64,000 nt of DNA from Marinilongibacter aquaticus (GCF_020149935.1 NZ_CP083757.1:3807501-3871500), one strand, 5' to 3'. Positions 53,656-63,329 are shown, counted from the stretch's first letter. Numbers and translations: made by a program. Notes: a model not told the origin generated them from the sequence alone.

Positions 53656-54186
53656 TTAATTATTTTCCAATTTGATTAAACAAAAAACAGCATAATTTAT
53701 AATGTCTTGATACCCTGCTTTTATGCCCTCTGAAATGAGGGTTTTCCCGGCATTGTCTTCGATTTGTTTGATTCGCAAAAGCTTCATCAGAATAATGTCT
53801 GTCATGCTACTGATACGCATTTCACGCCAAGCTTCGCCGTAGTCGTGGTTCTTGTTGAAAAGCAATTGGATCACTTCCTCAATCTGTTGTTTGTAGGCCG
53901 CGATAAAATCGTAGTTGCTTGTGTCCTCAAAACGCTCGTCCATCAAAATGAGGGCCATAACGCAGTAGTTGATAATGCCAATGAATTCGGGCGATTGTCC
54001 TTCGTCGACTTTCGAAAAGCCTTTCTCTTGGATGGTTCGTATACGATTGGCTTTGATGAAGATTTGATCGGTGATCGAAGGCAGCCGCAGAATTTTCCAA
54101 GAGGTACCGTAATCTGTATTCTTTTTTTCAAAAATATCTAAGCAGGCGTCAATTACCTTGCGGTATTCTGTTTCAGTATTTTGCAT
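53656..54186 (-). CDS. DUF1599 protein (nucleotide-modification-associated domain)
   Basis: ATG 54186 gives 176 residues; the annotated upstream ATG at 54243 adds residues over the promoter. Two similar halves are visible: KKNTDYGTSWKILRLPSITDQIFIKANRI and NKNHDYGEAWREMRISSMTDIILMKLLRI, each a DUF1599-like NHDYG...W..MR unit. Function is not established; the domain is linked to nucleotide metabolism. The neighbouring divergent gene is folP, and the downstream one the MauE/DoxX-like gene. Confidence 0.88.
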   Translation of the reverse strand: MQNTETEYRKVIDACLDIFEKKNTDYGTSWKILRLPSITDQIFIKANRIRTIQEKGFSKVDEGQSPEFIGIINYCVMALILMDERFEDTSNYDFIAAYKQQIEEVIQLLFNKNHDYGEAWREMRISSMTDIILMKLLRIKQIEDNAGKTLISEGIKAGYQDIINYAVFCLIKLENN

Positions 54187-54221
54187 TGAAATTTCTGAGC
54201 AAAGGCCGTTCTGTAATGTTG

Positions 54222-54229
54222 CAAAGCTA
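54222..54229 (-). promoter_or_regulatory. -7 element of the DUF1599 operon
   Basis: TAGCTTTG on the minus strand is a perfect TAnnTTTG, 36 bases from the ATG at 54186. It lies inside the longer ORF, which argues against the start at 54243. Confidence 0.5.
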
Positions 54230-54274
54230 GCAAATAAAGGCAAAATTTGGGAAAAGGAGCAATACTCTTAACAA

Positions 54275-55114
54275 ATGAATAGGAAATTGATTTGTGTAAA
54301 CGGGCAATTGCTCGATTTTCGCGAGCCCAGAATCATGGGCATTTTAAATGTAACGCCGGATTCTTTTTTTGCGGACAGCCGGTTTAGCGACCAAGAGGCT
54401 ATAGAGGGGCGAATTGGTCAAATGGTAGAAGAGGGCGTCGATATACTTGATATTGGAGGGTATTCAACGCGGCCAGGAGCTGCCGAAGTTTCGGTACAAG
54501 AAGAGCTCGATCGCGTACTGCCGGCCGTGCAATTGGCCAAAGAAATTGCTCCTGATTTGCCTGTTTCGGTGGATACATTCCGTGCTCGGGTGGCTAGTGA
54601 ATCGGTAAGAGCAGGAGCGGGGATAATTAATGATGTGTCGGGCGGAACACTGGATGACGACATGTTCGATACGGTGGCGGAACTTCAAGTGCCTTATATT
54701 CTCATGCACATGCGGGGTACTCCCGAAACCATGCAAAGTTTAGCTAAATATCGAAATGTATTGCCCGAGGTGCTCGACGAAATCCAAAGGCCTTTTTCGG
54801 AATTGCGGAATAGGGGCCTACGGGATATTGTGATCGACCCGGGTCTGGGTTTTGCAAAGACCGTGGAACAGAATTTCGAATTGCTCCAGAATCTCGAGCA
54901 TTTCAGGTTGTTCGAGGCACCTGTTTTGGTGGGCTTGTCGAGAAAGAGTTTCATATGGAAAACATTGGGGAAAAAGCCCGATGAAATACTCAGTGCCACA
55001 TCGGCTTTACATGCCGTGGCTTTGCTCAAGAAAGCCGATATTTTGAGAGTGCACGACGTGAAAGAAGCCGTAGAGGTTAGAAAGCTGTTGAATACGAATT
55101 GTTTAGGCTTATAA
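54275..55114 (+). CDS. folP: Dihydropteroate synthase
   Basis: The 279-residue enzyme has IMGILNVTPDSFFADSRF, DIGGYSTRPGA, SVDTFRARVA, INDVSGG, LMHMRGTPETM, DPGLGFAKT and GLSRKSF, the full set of DHPS loops binding the pterin and p-aminobenzoate. It forms dihydropteroate in folate synthesis and is the sulfonamide target. It is transcribed divergently from the DUF1599 gene. Confidence 0.97.
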   Translation: MNRKLICVNGQLLDFREPRIMGILNVTPDSFFADSRFSDQEAIEGRIGQMVEEGVDILDIGGYSTRPGAAEVSVQEELDRVLPAVQLAKEIAPDLPVSVDTFRARVASESVRAGAGIINDVSGGTLDDDMFDTVAELQVPYILMHMRGTPETMQSLAKYRNVLPEVLDEIQRPFSELRNRGLRDIVIDPGLGFAKTVEQNFELLQNLEHFRLFEAPVLVGLSRKSFIWKTLGKKPDEILSATSALHAVALLKKADILRVHDVKEAVEVRKLLNTNCLGL

Positions 55115-55217
55115 TGCCTCAACCGTAAAATAATTTTCTGTATTTTAGCTTTGTAAAGCTTTTCGTTCGGCATAGAAATGATCTATATTTACGATAATTA
55201 CAAAACTTTAATTCTAC

Positions 55218-57293
55218 ATGAAAAACAAGTATACTCTTAATTGGAGAATGTATTTAATGACATTCTTGAGCCTATTTGCTATATCAGCGTTTGCCGCAGA
55301 TCCCATACCAGTAGCCCCAACTTTACAAAAACAAGGTGGCCAAATTAGGGTTAATACTACGCTTCCTGACGGCTCTTTGTTTGATAACCCAGGGAACAAC
55401 TACGAAATTGTTTTTGAAAGAAAGGTTGATGCGGGTCCTTGGACTGAAGTAGGAACTCAATCTATTGTACCTTTGAGTAATAATTACGACGCGTCTTACG
55501 TGGATACTGATGTGGATGACGGGAAGACGTACACGTATAGAGTGGCTTTGAGAGATACAGATACACCTGCAATGACGGCTTATCAAACGTCGGAATCATT
55601 GATGTATACTGAATACGAGGGCTCTTTGATCCTCAATCTTTTGGATAAGTCAGATACTTGGATTTTTGTGCATTTGTCTGATCAAACAACTCCATCGGGG
55701 GCAACAGTGAGCTATGATCTAAAATACTCCGCCCCTGGGGTTCCTGAACAAGTGGCTAGCTTTACTCCAACAAACAAAAAGTTGGAAAATCTGAACCCCA
55801 ATACAGAATATAAGATTGTCGGAGTGGCTTACAATGTGGATAATACCCCCATTTATAGTGATCCTATTTACGTAAAAACCAATAGAGCGAAGCCTGATCA
55901 CGCGGTTTCCTTTAAAGGAATAAATATATGCCCTGAAAAGGTAACTGTTCAGGCTCAGTATGCGGACCCTTCCCAGTTTGATACTTGGGAGATGTATATG
56001 AACAACAGTTTTGTAGGAAGTGGCTTCTCTGACAAAATTGAGCAAAAAGTACAGGGCCTAGTGCCAGGGGGCACTTATACTTTCAAAATCATTGTCACAA
56101 ATGAGACGGGCTCAACTTCTGATGAGGTCGTAGTGCATACAACAAGATATCAAGGCCCTACTGCAAGTGGTTTGATGGTATTGGATCAGACGATCACGAA
56201 TGACGGAGGAACAGTGAGTTGGGTGAATGATCCAGAAGATTGGAACTGTAATGATAAAATCAGAGACGTAATACTTATTTCTCGTGTATTTGTGAGACAA
56301 GATGGAACGGTTGACTCTTCAGTAGTCTATGCTGAACATAAAGACATCACCAATTATGTAGTAACAGGTGCCGGTGAGAAAACATGGGTTGGTGTATACG
56401 TGAAGCCTTTCAATGAGCATCATGTATTGGGCGACTGGACAGGTCCGGTGTGGTTTAGAACTTATGGTCCGCCAGATGCTCCAACCGATTTGAAAGCCGT
56501 ATCTAGAGTGGATGCTACGGGCGATAACGAAACATTGGTGACTTGGATGGATCCAATTGACGACAACTCTCCTGAAGATATGTATGTTATTGAAGTAAGT
56601 ATAAACGGAGGAGACTTCAAGTTTTTGTCCAATATCCGAAAAGATGCGGAGTCGTTTATTCATAAGCCTGTGCAAGAAGGTGTAACGTATACCTACAGAA
56701 TTACTGGAATCAACCAATACGGAAACGGCCCTTATTCTGAAGAACTTGAGCATATGCTCGACTTCAGTACTGCTCCAAACGCTCCTTATAATCTTCAGGC
56801 TATGATGGCTGACAGCGGTGTGAGACTATCTTGGTTGGACGATTCTGACAGAGAATCGGGTTTTGCGGTAATGCGATCTATGGACGGCAGTTCTTGGGAT
56901 GAAATTGGCACAACAGCTATGAACGTCACTTGGTTTTTGGATGAAACGGCAACTTCGGGTCAAACATATTGGTACCAAGTTGTAGCTCGCAATGATGTGG
57001 GGGATTCGGGCCCAAGTGAAACCGTAGAATTCACTTATGGAGCAACAACTGCTTTTGTGAACGTATATCCAAACCCGACTGTGGATGGCGTAAATGTACG
57101 TGTGGCTTCAAGTGCTTCACATACTGCACAGGTTTCATTGATTGATCAATCGAACAGAAAAGTGATTGAGACGAGCATTAAGTTGGATAACGGTGTGGGT
57201 CGCTTGCCTTTGAATGGTGTTGTGCCCGGAGCGTACCAGTTGATTATCAAAACTGATGGTCAGCAAGTATCCAGAAAGATATACAAGTATTAG
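55218..57293 (+). CDS. Secreted fibronectin type III protein with T9SS C-terminal sorting domain
   Basis: The 691-residue protein has a signal peptide (about 1-27, ending SAFAA) and four to five fibronectin type III-like modules, the clearest at about 415-510 and 520-605 (APTDLKAVSR..., APYNLQAMMAD...). The last 75 residues are a type A T9SS sorting domain: VYPNPTVDGVNVRV, SLIDQSNRKV, LPLNGVVPGAYQLIIK and a terminal KIYKY. The protein should be exported by the GldKLMN machinery and attached to the cell surface or released. Its function is probably adhesive, but it is unproven. Confidence 0.9.
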   Translation: MKNKYTLNWRMYLMTFLSLFAISAFAADPIPVAPTLQKQGGQIRVNTTLPDGSLFDNPGNNYEIVFERKVDAGPWTEVGTQSIVPLSNNYDASYVDTDVDDGKTYTYRVALRDTDTPAMTAYQTSESLMYTEYEGSLILNLLDKSDTWIFVHLSDQTTPSGATVSYDLKYSAPGVPEQVASFTPTNKKLENLNPNTEYKIVGVAYNVDNTPIYSDPIYVKTNRAKPDHAVSFKGINICPEKVTVQAQYADPSQFDTWEMYMNNSFVGSGFSDKIEQKVQGLVPGGTYTFKIIVTNETGSTSDEVVVHTTRYQGPTASGLMVLDQTITNDGGTVSWVNDPEDWNCNDKIRDVILISRVFVRQDGTVDSSVVYAEHKDITNYVVTGAGEKTWVGVYVKPFNEHHVLGDWTGPVWFRTYGPPDAPTDLKAVSRVDATGDNETLVTWMDPIDDNSPEDMYVIEVSINGGDFKFLSNIRKDAESFIHKPVQEGVTYTYRITGINQYGNGPYSEELEHMLDFSTAPNAPYNLQAMMADSGVRLSWLDDSDRESGFAVMRSMDGSSWDEIGTTAMNVTWFLDETATSGQTYWYQVVARNDVGDSGPSETVEFTYGATTAFVNVYPNPTVDGVNVRVASSASHTAQVSLIDQSNRKVIETSIKLDNGVGRLPLNGVVPGAYQLIIKTDGQQVSRKIYKY

Positions 57294-57312
57294 AATTAAG
57301 TTTTTTAATTTC

Positions 57313-57350
57313 AAGAGGGCGATGTATTGCATCGTCCTCTTTTGTTTTTT
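57313..57350 (+). terminator. Terminator after the T9SS cargo gene
   Basis: AAGAGGGCGATG and CATCGTCCTCTT pair with one G-U around TATTG and run into TTTGTTTTTT. It ends only 10 bases before the thiolase start. Confidence 0.88.
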
Positions 57351-57359
57351 AGGAGCCCC

Positions 57360-58487
57360 ATGAAAGGAGATGTCTATGTATACGATTGCATTCGGGTACC
57401 GACAGGGAAAGCGGGTGGTCGATACAAATCGGTGTTGCCCGAAAGCTTGGCGGCGTTTTTGATTGAAGAAGTTCTTCAAAGACAAAATTTGTCAGGCTGT
57501 CCACTGGAAATCATCTTGGGCAATTCAATCGGAACCATGGGCAATATGGCTCGGTATGCATCCTTGCTTACGAGCCTTCCCAAATCTACATTGGCTTCTA
57601 CTGTGGATTTGCAATGTGGAGGGAGTTATCAGGCCATACGCATGGCGATGGCTCAGCTAAAGTCAGGTTTGAATGAAGTGGTAATTGCTGGAGGTATGGA
57701 GAGCAATTCGCTTCAACCGCATCGATTTTATGCCAAAAATGATCCGCGGTATACAGATGGAAAGGCATTTCTTACCGCAAATTTTAATCCACAAAGTACT
57801 CAATCTTTGGCCCAGTCTGCTGAGCAATTGGCTCATGCTTTTCAAATAACAAAGGACGAAATGTGGGATTGGGTTCTTGAAAGCCACCACCGAGCGGCAG
57901 ATTTTATACAAACAGCGATTTATAAACGACATGTGATCGATTACGATAGAAAAGGGCCTGATCAAACTGTAAGGGTAGATTTGAAACGAGAAGATTTGGT
58001 ACGTTGGTCGACAAAAGAAACCATAGATCGAACCAATACCGCTCATTATCATGATGGGGCAGCCGTTCTTGTTTTGGGTACAGAAGAACTTGGTAGACGT
58101 TTGGATAAAAAACCAATGGCCTGTATTCGGGATATACTGATTTTAGGAGTAGATCCAGACGAGGCTCCCAAAGGTGTGATTTATGGAGCCAGTGAGCTTT
58201 TGGAACAGCACGCTTTGAAAGCCAAGGATATAGATATTTTCGAAGTGAATGAGTCCTTTGCCTGTAAGCCCTTGAGTTTTGCCAAGCATTTTGGATTGAG
58301 TGATAAAAAGTATTTGAACGTATTTGGCGGGAATTTGGCATACGGCCATCCTTTCGCGGCCTCGGGCACAATGAATTTGTTGCATTTGATTTTGGCACTT
58401 AAAGAAAAGAAGCAGACCTTTGGGCTTCTTTCGGCAGGAGTAGCCGGTGGCTATGGAGCTGCCATGCTCGTGGAAAATTGCGAATGA
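57360..58487 (+). CDS. Thiolase-like protein lacking the second catalytic cysteine
   Basis: ATG 57360 gives 375 residues (the earlier ATG lies in the terminator). The nucleophile cysteine is in DLQCGGSYQAI, the NESFA loop is kept, and the catalytic histidine is in GGNLAYGHPFAASG. In the C-terminal motif where thiolases have C-x-G-G-G, this one reads GVAGGYG: the acid/base cysteine is Gly. The protein may condense or transfer acyl groups without reversible thiolysis. Its stop overlaps the next gene by ATGA, so translation is coupled to the acyl-AMP ligase. Confidence 0.85.
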   Translation: MKGDVYVYDCIRVPTGKAGGRYKSVLPESLAAFLIEEVLQRQNLSGCPLEIILGNSIGTMGNMARYASLLTSLPKSTLASTVDLQCGGSYQAIRMAMAQLKSGLNEVVIAGGMESNSLQPHRFYAKNDPRYTDGKAFLTANFNPQSTQSLAQSAEQLAHAFQITKDEMWDWVLESHHRAADFIQTAIYKRHVIDYDRKGPDQTVRVDLKREDLVRWSTKETIDRTNTAHYHDGAAVLVLGTEELGRRLDKKPMACIRDILILGVDPDEAPKGVIYGASELLEQHALKAKDIDIFEVNESFACKPLSFAKHFGLSDKKYLNVFGGNLAYGHPFAASGTMNLLHLILALKEKKQTFGLLSAGVAGGYGAAMLVENCE

Positions 58488-59836
58488 TTACTGATCAAAT
58501 ACGTATTCATGCTCAAAATCATCCATCGAAAACCGCTTTGGTTTTGGATGGCAAGGCAATTTCTTATGCCCAGCTTGAAAGACTGACGGGAGCATTTGAA
58601 GAATCTCTACACGGCATACAGGAAAGCACAGTTTTGTTTCGGGGAGATGCCCTGGAGAACTTGTGCGGAATGTTGGCCTGTAATCAAGTCGGTAAATCGG
58701 GGATTGTTCTTCCCCTGGATTTTTCTGAAGAAAGAATAAGAACACTTCGGCAAGAATATCAAGCAGTATTGTGGGGCAAAGAAACGAGTGGGGGGCAAGG
58801 ACTTGATGATTCCAAAACAAAAGAAGAACACAACGATAATTTTTTGGGCATCCTGACATCCGGTTCAACGGGTGAGCCCAAAGTGATTTGGAAAAGCGAT
58901 GCGAATTGGCAAAAGGCTTTTCCTTATCAATCCGAGATATTTGGTTTGACTTCGGAGGATCGCATTTTTGTAGTGGATGCATTGGCATATTCCGCCAATT
59001 TGAATGCGGTAATTCACGGCCTTTGGCTGGGAGCGACTGTTGTGCTTGGGCAATTTTCGCAATCGCGTTTTTGGTTGAAACAATGGGAGCAGCAACAAAT
59101 TTCGGCAGCATTCCTGGTGCCTTCACATTGTCGTTTGTTGACTAAATCTCAGTTTAAGTACACCGGACTAAAGTCTTTGGCTACGGCAGGAGAGAAGTTG
59201 GATGTGAATACCGCCAGGTTTCTCCTTGAAAAGTTTCCGAATGTATGCCTCACCGAATATTACGGTGCAGCCGAATTGGGGCATATCACGTATCATCAGA
59301 ATTGGGATATTGTACACAATCCGATTTCGGTGGGAAAACCGTTTCCAGAAGTGCAAATCGCAATTTCAGAAGGCGAAATTCAAGTGCACAGTCCCTATGT
59401 TTCTGAGGACTTCAAAGAAAGGGCAACTGTGCATGATTTGGGTTATTTCGAGGGCGAGCACTTAATACTTTTAGGGCGTGCAGGCAGAGTGTTCAACCGC
59501 AGGGGGATTAATATTTTTGCCCAAGAGGTTGAAAATGTCGCTTTGGACTGTGGACTGATTCAAGAAGCGGTTTTGGTTTCGCATTCAGATTCGCTGGAAA
59601 TTCAAAAACTCACACTCTTTTATTCGCCTAAAAAGGAAGGAAATATATCGGAGTTGGAGCTGCGGAAACGAATGGCGGAGAAACTGCCAAAATCGAAACT
59701 GCCCAATTTTTTTAAAGAATTGAAAGTGATTCCCCATTCGGATGCGGGAAAAATCGATTTCAGGGCATTGAGTAAAATGTGCGATGAACACCATACGAAA
59801 ACTGCTACCGACAGTTTTGTTCATTTCTCATTTTAA
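58484..59836 (+). CDS. Acyl-AMP ligase/acyl-CoA synthetase-like enzyme
   Basis: ATG 58484 overlaps the thiolase stop. The 450 residues show the ANL superfamily motifs: LTSGSTGEPK (A3), YYGAAE (A5), GRAGRVFNRRGINI (A8) and SDAGKIDF (A10 lysine). It is shorter than most long-chain CoA ligases. It should activate a carboxylic acid and load it on CoA, or another thiol, for the coupled thiolase-like protein. Staphylococcal VraA/VraB have similar lengths and pairing, as I recall. Substrate unknown. Confidence 0.85.
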   Translation: MITDQIRIHAQNHPSKTALVLDGKAISYAQLERLTGAFEESLHGIQESTVLFRGDALENLCGMLACNQVGKSGIVLPLDFSEERIRTLRQEYQAVLWGKETSGGQGLDDSKTKEEHNDNFLGILTSGSTGEPKVIWKSDANWQKAFPYQSEIFGLTSEDRIFVVDALAYSANLNAVIHGLWLGATVVLGQFSQSRFWLKQWEQQQISAAFLVPSHCRLLTKSQFKYTGLKSLATAGEKLDVNTARFLLEKFPNVCLTEYYGAAELGHITYHQNWDIVHNPISVGKPFPEVQIAISEGEIQVHSPYVSEDFKERATVHDLGYFEGEHLILLGRAGRVFNRRGINIFAQEVENVALDCGLIQEAVLVSHSDSLEIQKLTLFYSPKKEGNISELELRKRMAEKLPKSKLPNFFKELKVIPHSDAGKIDFRALSKMCDEHHTKTATDSFVHFSF

Positions 59837-59846
59837 ATAAAAATCA

Positions 59847-61760
59847 ATGTTAAAATATTTTTTCCTGTGCATGGGCATGGCGGCTTCGCTGTATGCTCAA
59901 GATACCTTGCAAGTTGTGGACCTTGCGGCAATCAAAGTCTCCACGAACATCGTTCAAAATGAATTGAAGTCTGCGGCTCGAAATGTGTCGATAATCAGCC
60001 AAAAGGACATTGCCCTTTCTCCGGTGAAAACCTTGGACGGCATTTTGCAGTATGCCCTTAATCTTGATGTGCGTTCGCGATCGCCATTGGGTGTGCAGTC
60101 GGATATCAGTATACGTGGTGGAAATTTTGACCAAACATTGGTGTTAGTGGACGGCATTAAGATGAACGATCCCCAAACGGGACACCATTCGCTGAACTTG
60201 CCAGTTCCCATCGAAATGATAGACCACATTGAAGTGCTGCAGGGCGGAGCTTCACGTGTGTTTGGCCCGAGTGCCTTTTCTGGACTGATCAATGTAATCA
60301 CAAAGAAAAATCTCGATAAACATATTGTAGCCGAAGTCGCTGTAGGACAATACGGTTTACAGAAATATGCGTTGGCCGCTGGATTCACTTCGGGTAAAGT
60401 TTCGGCTATGGTTTCGGCATCGAAAGTGAAATCCAAGGGCTATACCCACAATACCGCCTTTGATCGTGATATGGCGTATGGGAAAGTCGACTGGGCACAG
60501 AAATATGGTTATTTGACCGTGCAAGGCGGATATTACGGCAATGATTTTGGAGCGTCTAATTTTTACCATCCCAAATTTTACGAGCAATACGAAGAAACGC
60601 ACGCTCGCTTTTTGGCACTTACCCAAAACGTACAATTTTCGAATAAGCTTTCGGGTACTTTGAATTTGTCGTATCGAAGACACAATGATTTGTATGATTT
60701 CGATAAATACCGATTTTCGAATATACAGAATGTGAATTTCCATCAGTCTGAAGTGTACGATGCAGAATGGAAAATGAGGTATTTGAGTAATTTCGGAGCC
60801 AGTGCTTTTGGATTGGAGTGGCGTAGCGAGGGCATTTTGAGCAACAGATTAGGTGACGATTTGGATTCGCCAAAACCTGTGAAGAACTACGAGGAAGTCT
60901 TTTATTCAAAGTCGAAAGTAAGGCAGAATATGTATGCGTATTTGGAGCAACAAAAACAGTGGAACAAGTTTAAACTGGCCGGTGGAGCTTTGCTAAATTA
61001 CAATTCGCAATTTGGTGTCAATGTGTACCCGGGTTTAGACGCCAGTTATTTCTTGACCGGCAACAGCACGCTCTATGCTTCGGCCAACAGGGCTTTGCGT
61101 TTTCCGACTTTCACAGAATTGTATTTGAATACATCTACCGTGCAGGCCGATCCCAATCTTCTTCCTGAAAAGGCCATGCATTATGAATTGGGTTATAAAT
61201 ACTTCGATTCAATCTTCAACCTTTCGGCTTCTTTGTTCTATAAGGCCACAAAAGATGCTATCGACAAGGTGAAAAGGCCCAGTCAGGCGGTGCCCACCAT
61301 CGAAAATATAGATCACATAAACATGGGCGGTTTCGACTTTCAGGGGCAGTTGAGTTTTGCAAATTTGTGGCATAAGCCCAAGAGTGTGTTGCAGAAGGTG
61401 CAGTTCAACTATGCCTATTTGCTGGCCGATAGGAAGGAAGAAGGCTTCCAGTCCTTTTATTCCTTGAATTATCTGCGGCATAAGCTGTCGACGGGTGTTT
61501 TTCTACGTTTGGCCCACAAGCTCAATGCCACAGTGTGGTATACGTTTAAAAAACGCGAAGGCCAATACCAATGGGATGCCGAAACGGCTCCGGTGGCTTA
61601 TCGTCCTGTACATTTGTTGGATATGCGGGTCGACTACAATTTGGGTATGATCGGTTTGTATTTCGATCTGAAAAATGCATTGAACTATAATTACTATGAA
61701 TATGGTTTTGTAGAGCAGCCCGGGCGTTGGGCAAGTGTAGGCCTGAAGGTGCAGCTTTGA
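59847..61760 (+). CDS. TonB-dependent receptor, BtuB/vitamin-like
   Basis: The 637-residue protein has a signal peptide ending SLYAQ and a plug with the SDISIRGGNFDQTLVLVDGIKMNDPQTGHHSLNLPV block and VLQGGASRVFGPSAFSGLINVITKK, then a 22-stranded barrel ending WASVGLKVQL. No carboxypeptidase-like domain is present. The compact form recalls BtuB and related vitamin or metal-chelate receptors. The substrate is not identifiable. It lies 10 bases after the acyl-AMP ligase and may be in its operon. Confidence 0.9.
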   Translation: MLKYFFLCMGMAASLYAQDTLQVVDLAAIKVSTNIVQNELKSAARNVSIISQKDIALSPVKTLDGILQYALNLDVRSRSPLGVQSDISIRGGNFDQTLVLVDGIKMNDPQTGHHSLNLPVPIEMIDHIEVLQGGASRVFGPSAFSGLINVITKKNLDKHIVAEVAVGQYGLQKYALAAGFTSGKVSAMVSASKVKSKGYTHNTAFDRDMAYGKVDWAQKYGYLTVQGGYYGNDFGASNFYHPKFYEQYEETHARFLALTQNVQFSNKLSGTLNLSYRRHNDLYDFDKYRFSNIQNVNFHQSEVYDAEWKMRYLSNFGASAFGLEWRSEGILSNRLGDDLDSPKPVKNYEEVFYSKSKVRQNMYAYLEQQKQWNKFKLAGGALLNYNSQFGVNVYPGLDASYFLTGNSTLYASANRALRFPTFTELYLNTSTVQADPNLLPEKAMHYELGYKYFDSIFNLSASLFYKATKDAIDKVKRPSQAVPTIENIDHINMGGFDFQGQLSFANLWHKPKSVLQKVQFNYAYLLADRKEEGFQSFYSLNYLRHKLSTGVFLRLAHKLNATVWYTFKKREGQYQWDAETAPVAYRPVHLLDMRVDYNLGMIGLYFDLKNALNYNYYEYGFVEQPGRWASVGLKVQL

Positions 61761-61786
61761 ACGAAGGGTTTCAAAGAAAATAATAC

Positions 61787-61794
61787 TACTTTTG
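61787..61794 (+). promoter_or_regulatory. -7 element of the queD-lpxB operon
   Basis: TACTTTTG is a perfect TAnnTTTG followed by CATAAA, 16 bases before the queD ATG. Confidence 0.55.
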
Positions 61795-61810
61795 CATAAA
61801 TTTTTCTTGA

Positions 61811-62221
61811 ATGGTGAGAATTACAAGACGCGAATATTTTAACGCGGCCCATAGATTGTATAATCCGAAATGGTCTGAGGAGAAGAACTGGGAGGTTTTT
61901 GGGCCTTGCAGTAGGTTGCATGGCCACAATTGGGAACTTTGGGTTACTGTACAAGGCGAAGTTTCTGAAGATACAGGTTTTGTAATGGACCTGAAAAAAT
62001 TGAAGGATTTGGTGCGGGAACATGTGATTTCGCAAGTGGATCATAAATATTTGAACGAGGACGTGGAATTTCTGAAAGGCCTTTTGCCCAGCACAGAGAA
62101 TTTTGTGATGGCCATTTGGCAGGTATTGGAGCCCATTTTGAAATCACGTTTTGGGGTACAATTGTACGAAGTGAAACTGTACGAAACCGAAAACCATTAC
62201 GCTCAATATTTTGGGGAATAA
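61811..62221 (+). CDS. queD: 6-carboxytetrahydropterin synthase / 6-pyruvoyltetrahydropterin synthase-like
   Basis: The 136-residue enzyme has the zinc ligands His in FNAAHRL and HGHNW, with the catalytic Cys in FGPCSRLHGHN, and the conserved Glu in VKLYET. QueD makes 6-carboxytetrahydropterin for queuosine; the same fold makes pyruvoyltetrahydropterin. Which product applies here cannot be read from sequence. lpxB follows at once, its ATG one base after the TAA. Confidence 0.93.
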   Translation: MVRITRREYFNAAHRLYNPKWSEEKNWEVFGPCSRLHGHNWELWVTVQGEVSEDTGFVMDLKKLKDLVREHVISQVDHKYLNEDVEFLKGLLPSTENFVMAIWQVLEPILKSRFGVQLYEVKLYETENHYAQYFGE

Positions 62222-62222
62222 T

Positions 62223-63329
62223 ATGAAGTGCTTCATTATTGCGGGCGAAAAGTCGGGCGATTTACATGCAGGCAATTTGGCGAAAGCCTTGAAGCGGAAA
62301 CAGGAGAATGCTGTTTTTCAGGGATGGGGTGGAAGCGAAATGCGAAATGCCGGTGTAGAGGTACTTCAAGACTATTCGGATTTGGCTTTCATGGGGCTCG
62401 ATTTTTTGGGTTCGATATGGAAGATCAGGAAGTTGCTTCAAACCTGCAAAGAGCAGATAGAAACGTTTTCGCCCGATGTGCTCGTTCTGGTGGATTACAG
62501 CGGTTTTAATTTACGAATTGCCAAATGGGCCAAGAAGCAGGGTTTGCGGGTGGTGTATTATATCGCCCCTAAAACTTGGGCTTGGAACGCCACAAGGAAC
62601 CGGAAAATCAGAAAAAATGTGGATTTGCTCTTGGCTATTTTGCCTTTCGAAGAATCCTATTTTCGAGAAAAGGGCATTTGCACAAAGTATGTGGGGAATC
62701 CACTGATTGAACGAATTGATGATTTCAAAGTCGATTCGGAATTCAAGAATTCGCTTCCTCAGGAATTTGAAAATGTAATTGCCTTATTGCCCGGAAGCCG
62801 AGTGAATGAGATCATGCGGATGGCGGGTGAAATGAAACAATTGGCTAGAAAATTCGAAGACAGCCTTTTTGTCATTGCGGGAATTCCAGATGTGGATCAA
62901 CATTTGTACGAAACCTTTCGCTGCATCAAAAACTGCGAGGTTGTAATCGATCATACCTACGACATTCTTTCCGTAGCCAAGGCCGCAGTGGTGACATCGG
63001 GAACAGCGACTTTGGAAACGGCTCTTTTCGGCGTGCCGCAAATTGTGGTGTACAAGACTTCCGAAATGGCGTATAAAATCGTCAGCAAGCTAATAAAGGT
63101 GAAATACATTTCGTTGGTGAATTTGATCTTGAACAAGCCGGCCGTAAAGGAATTGATTCAAGATGAATACACAAGTGCCAATGTGGTCACAAATCTGCGT
63201 ATCTTAATGGACGAAACCAGCAATGAGCGTAAAGCCCAGTTGGCGGCGAGTGTAAAGCTTCGTGAAATTATTGGAACACAAAAAGCTTCGGATGAAGCGT
63301 CTGACGAGATTTTAAAATTGATAAACTGA
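62223..63329 (+). CDS. lpxB: Lipid-A-disaccharide synthase
   Basis: The ATG at 62223 gives 368 residues. Motifs are IIAGEKSGDLHAGNL, FMGLDFLG, DYSGFNLRIAKWAK, YIAPKTWAWNATR, YVGNPLIE, LLPGSRVNEI and TSGTATLETALFGVPQIVVYKT, all typical of LpxB. It links UDP-diacylglucosamine and lipid X in lipid A synthesis at the inner membrane. It is coupled to queD upstream and, through a TGATG overlap, to the lipoprotein gene downstream. Confidence 0.97.
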   Translation: MKCFIIAGEKSGDLHAGNLAKALKRKQENAVFQGWGGSEMRNAGVEVLQDYSDLAFMGLDFLGSIWKIRKLLQTCKEQIETFSPDVLVLVDYSGFNLRIAKWAKKQGLRVVYYIAPKTWAWNATRNRKIRKNVDLLLAILPFEESYFREKGICTKYVGNPLIERIDDFKVDSEFKNSLPQEFENVIALLPGSRVNEIMRMAGEMKQLARKFEDSLFVIAGIPDVDQHLYETFRCIKNCEVVIDHTYDILSVAKAAVVTSGTATLETALFGVPQIVVYKTSEMAYKIVSKLIKVKYISLVNLILNKPAVKELIQDEYTSANVVTNLRILMDETSNERKAQLAASVKLREIIGTQKASDEASDEILKLIN

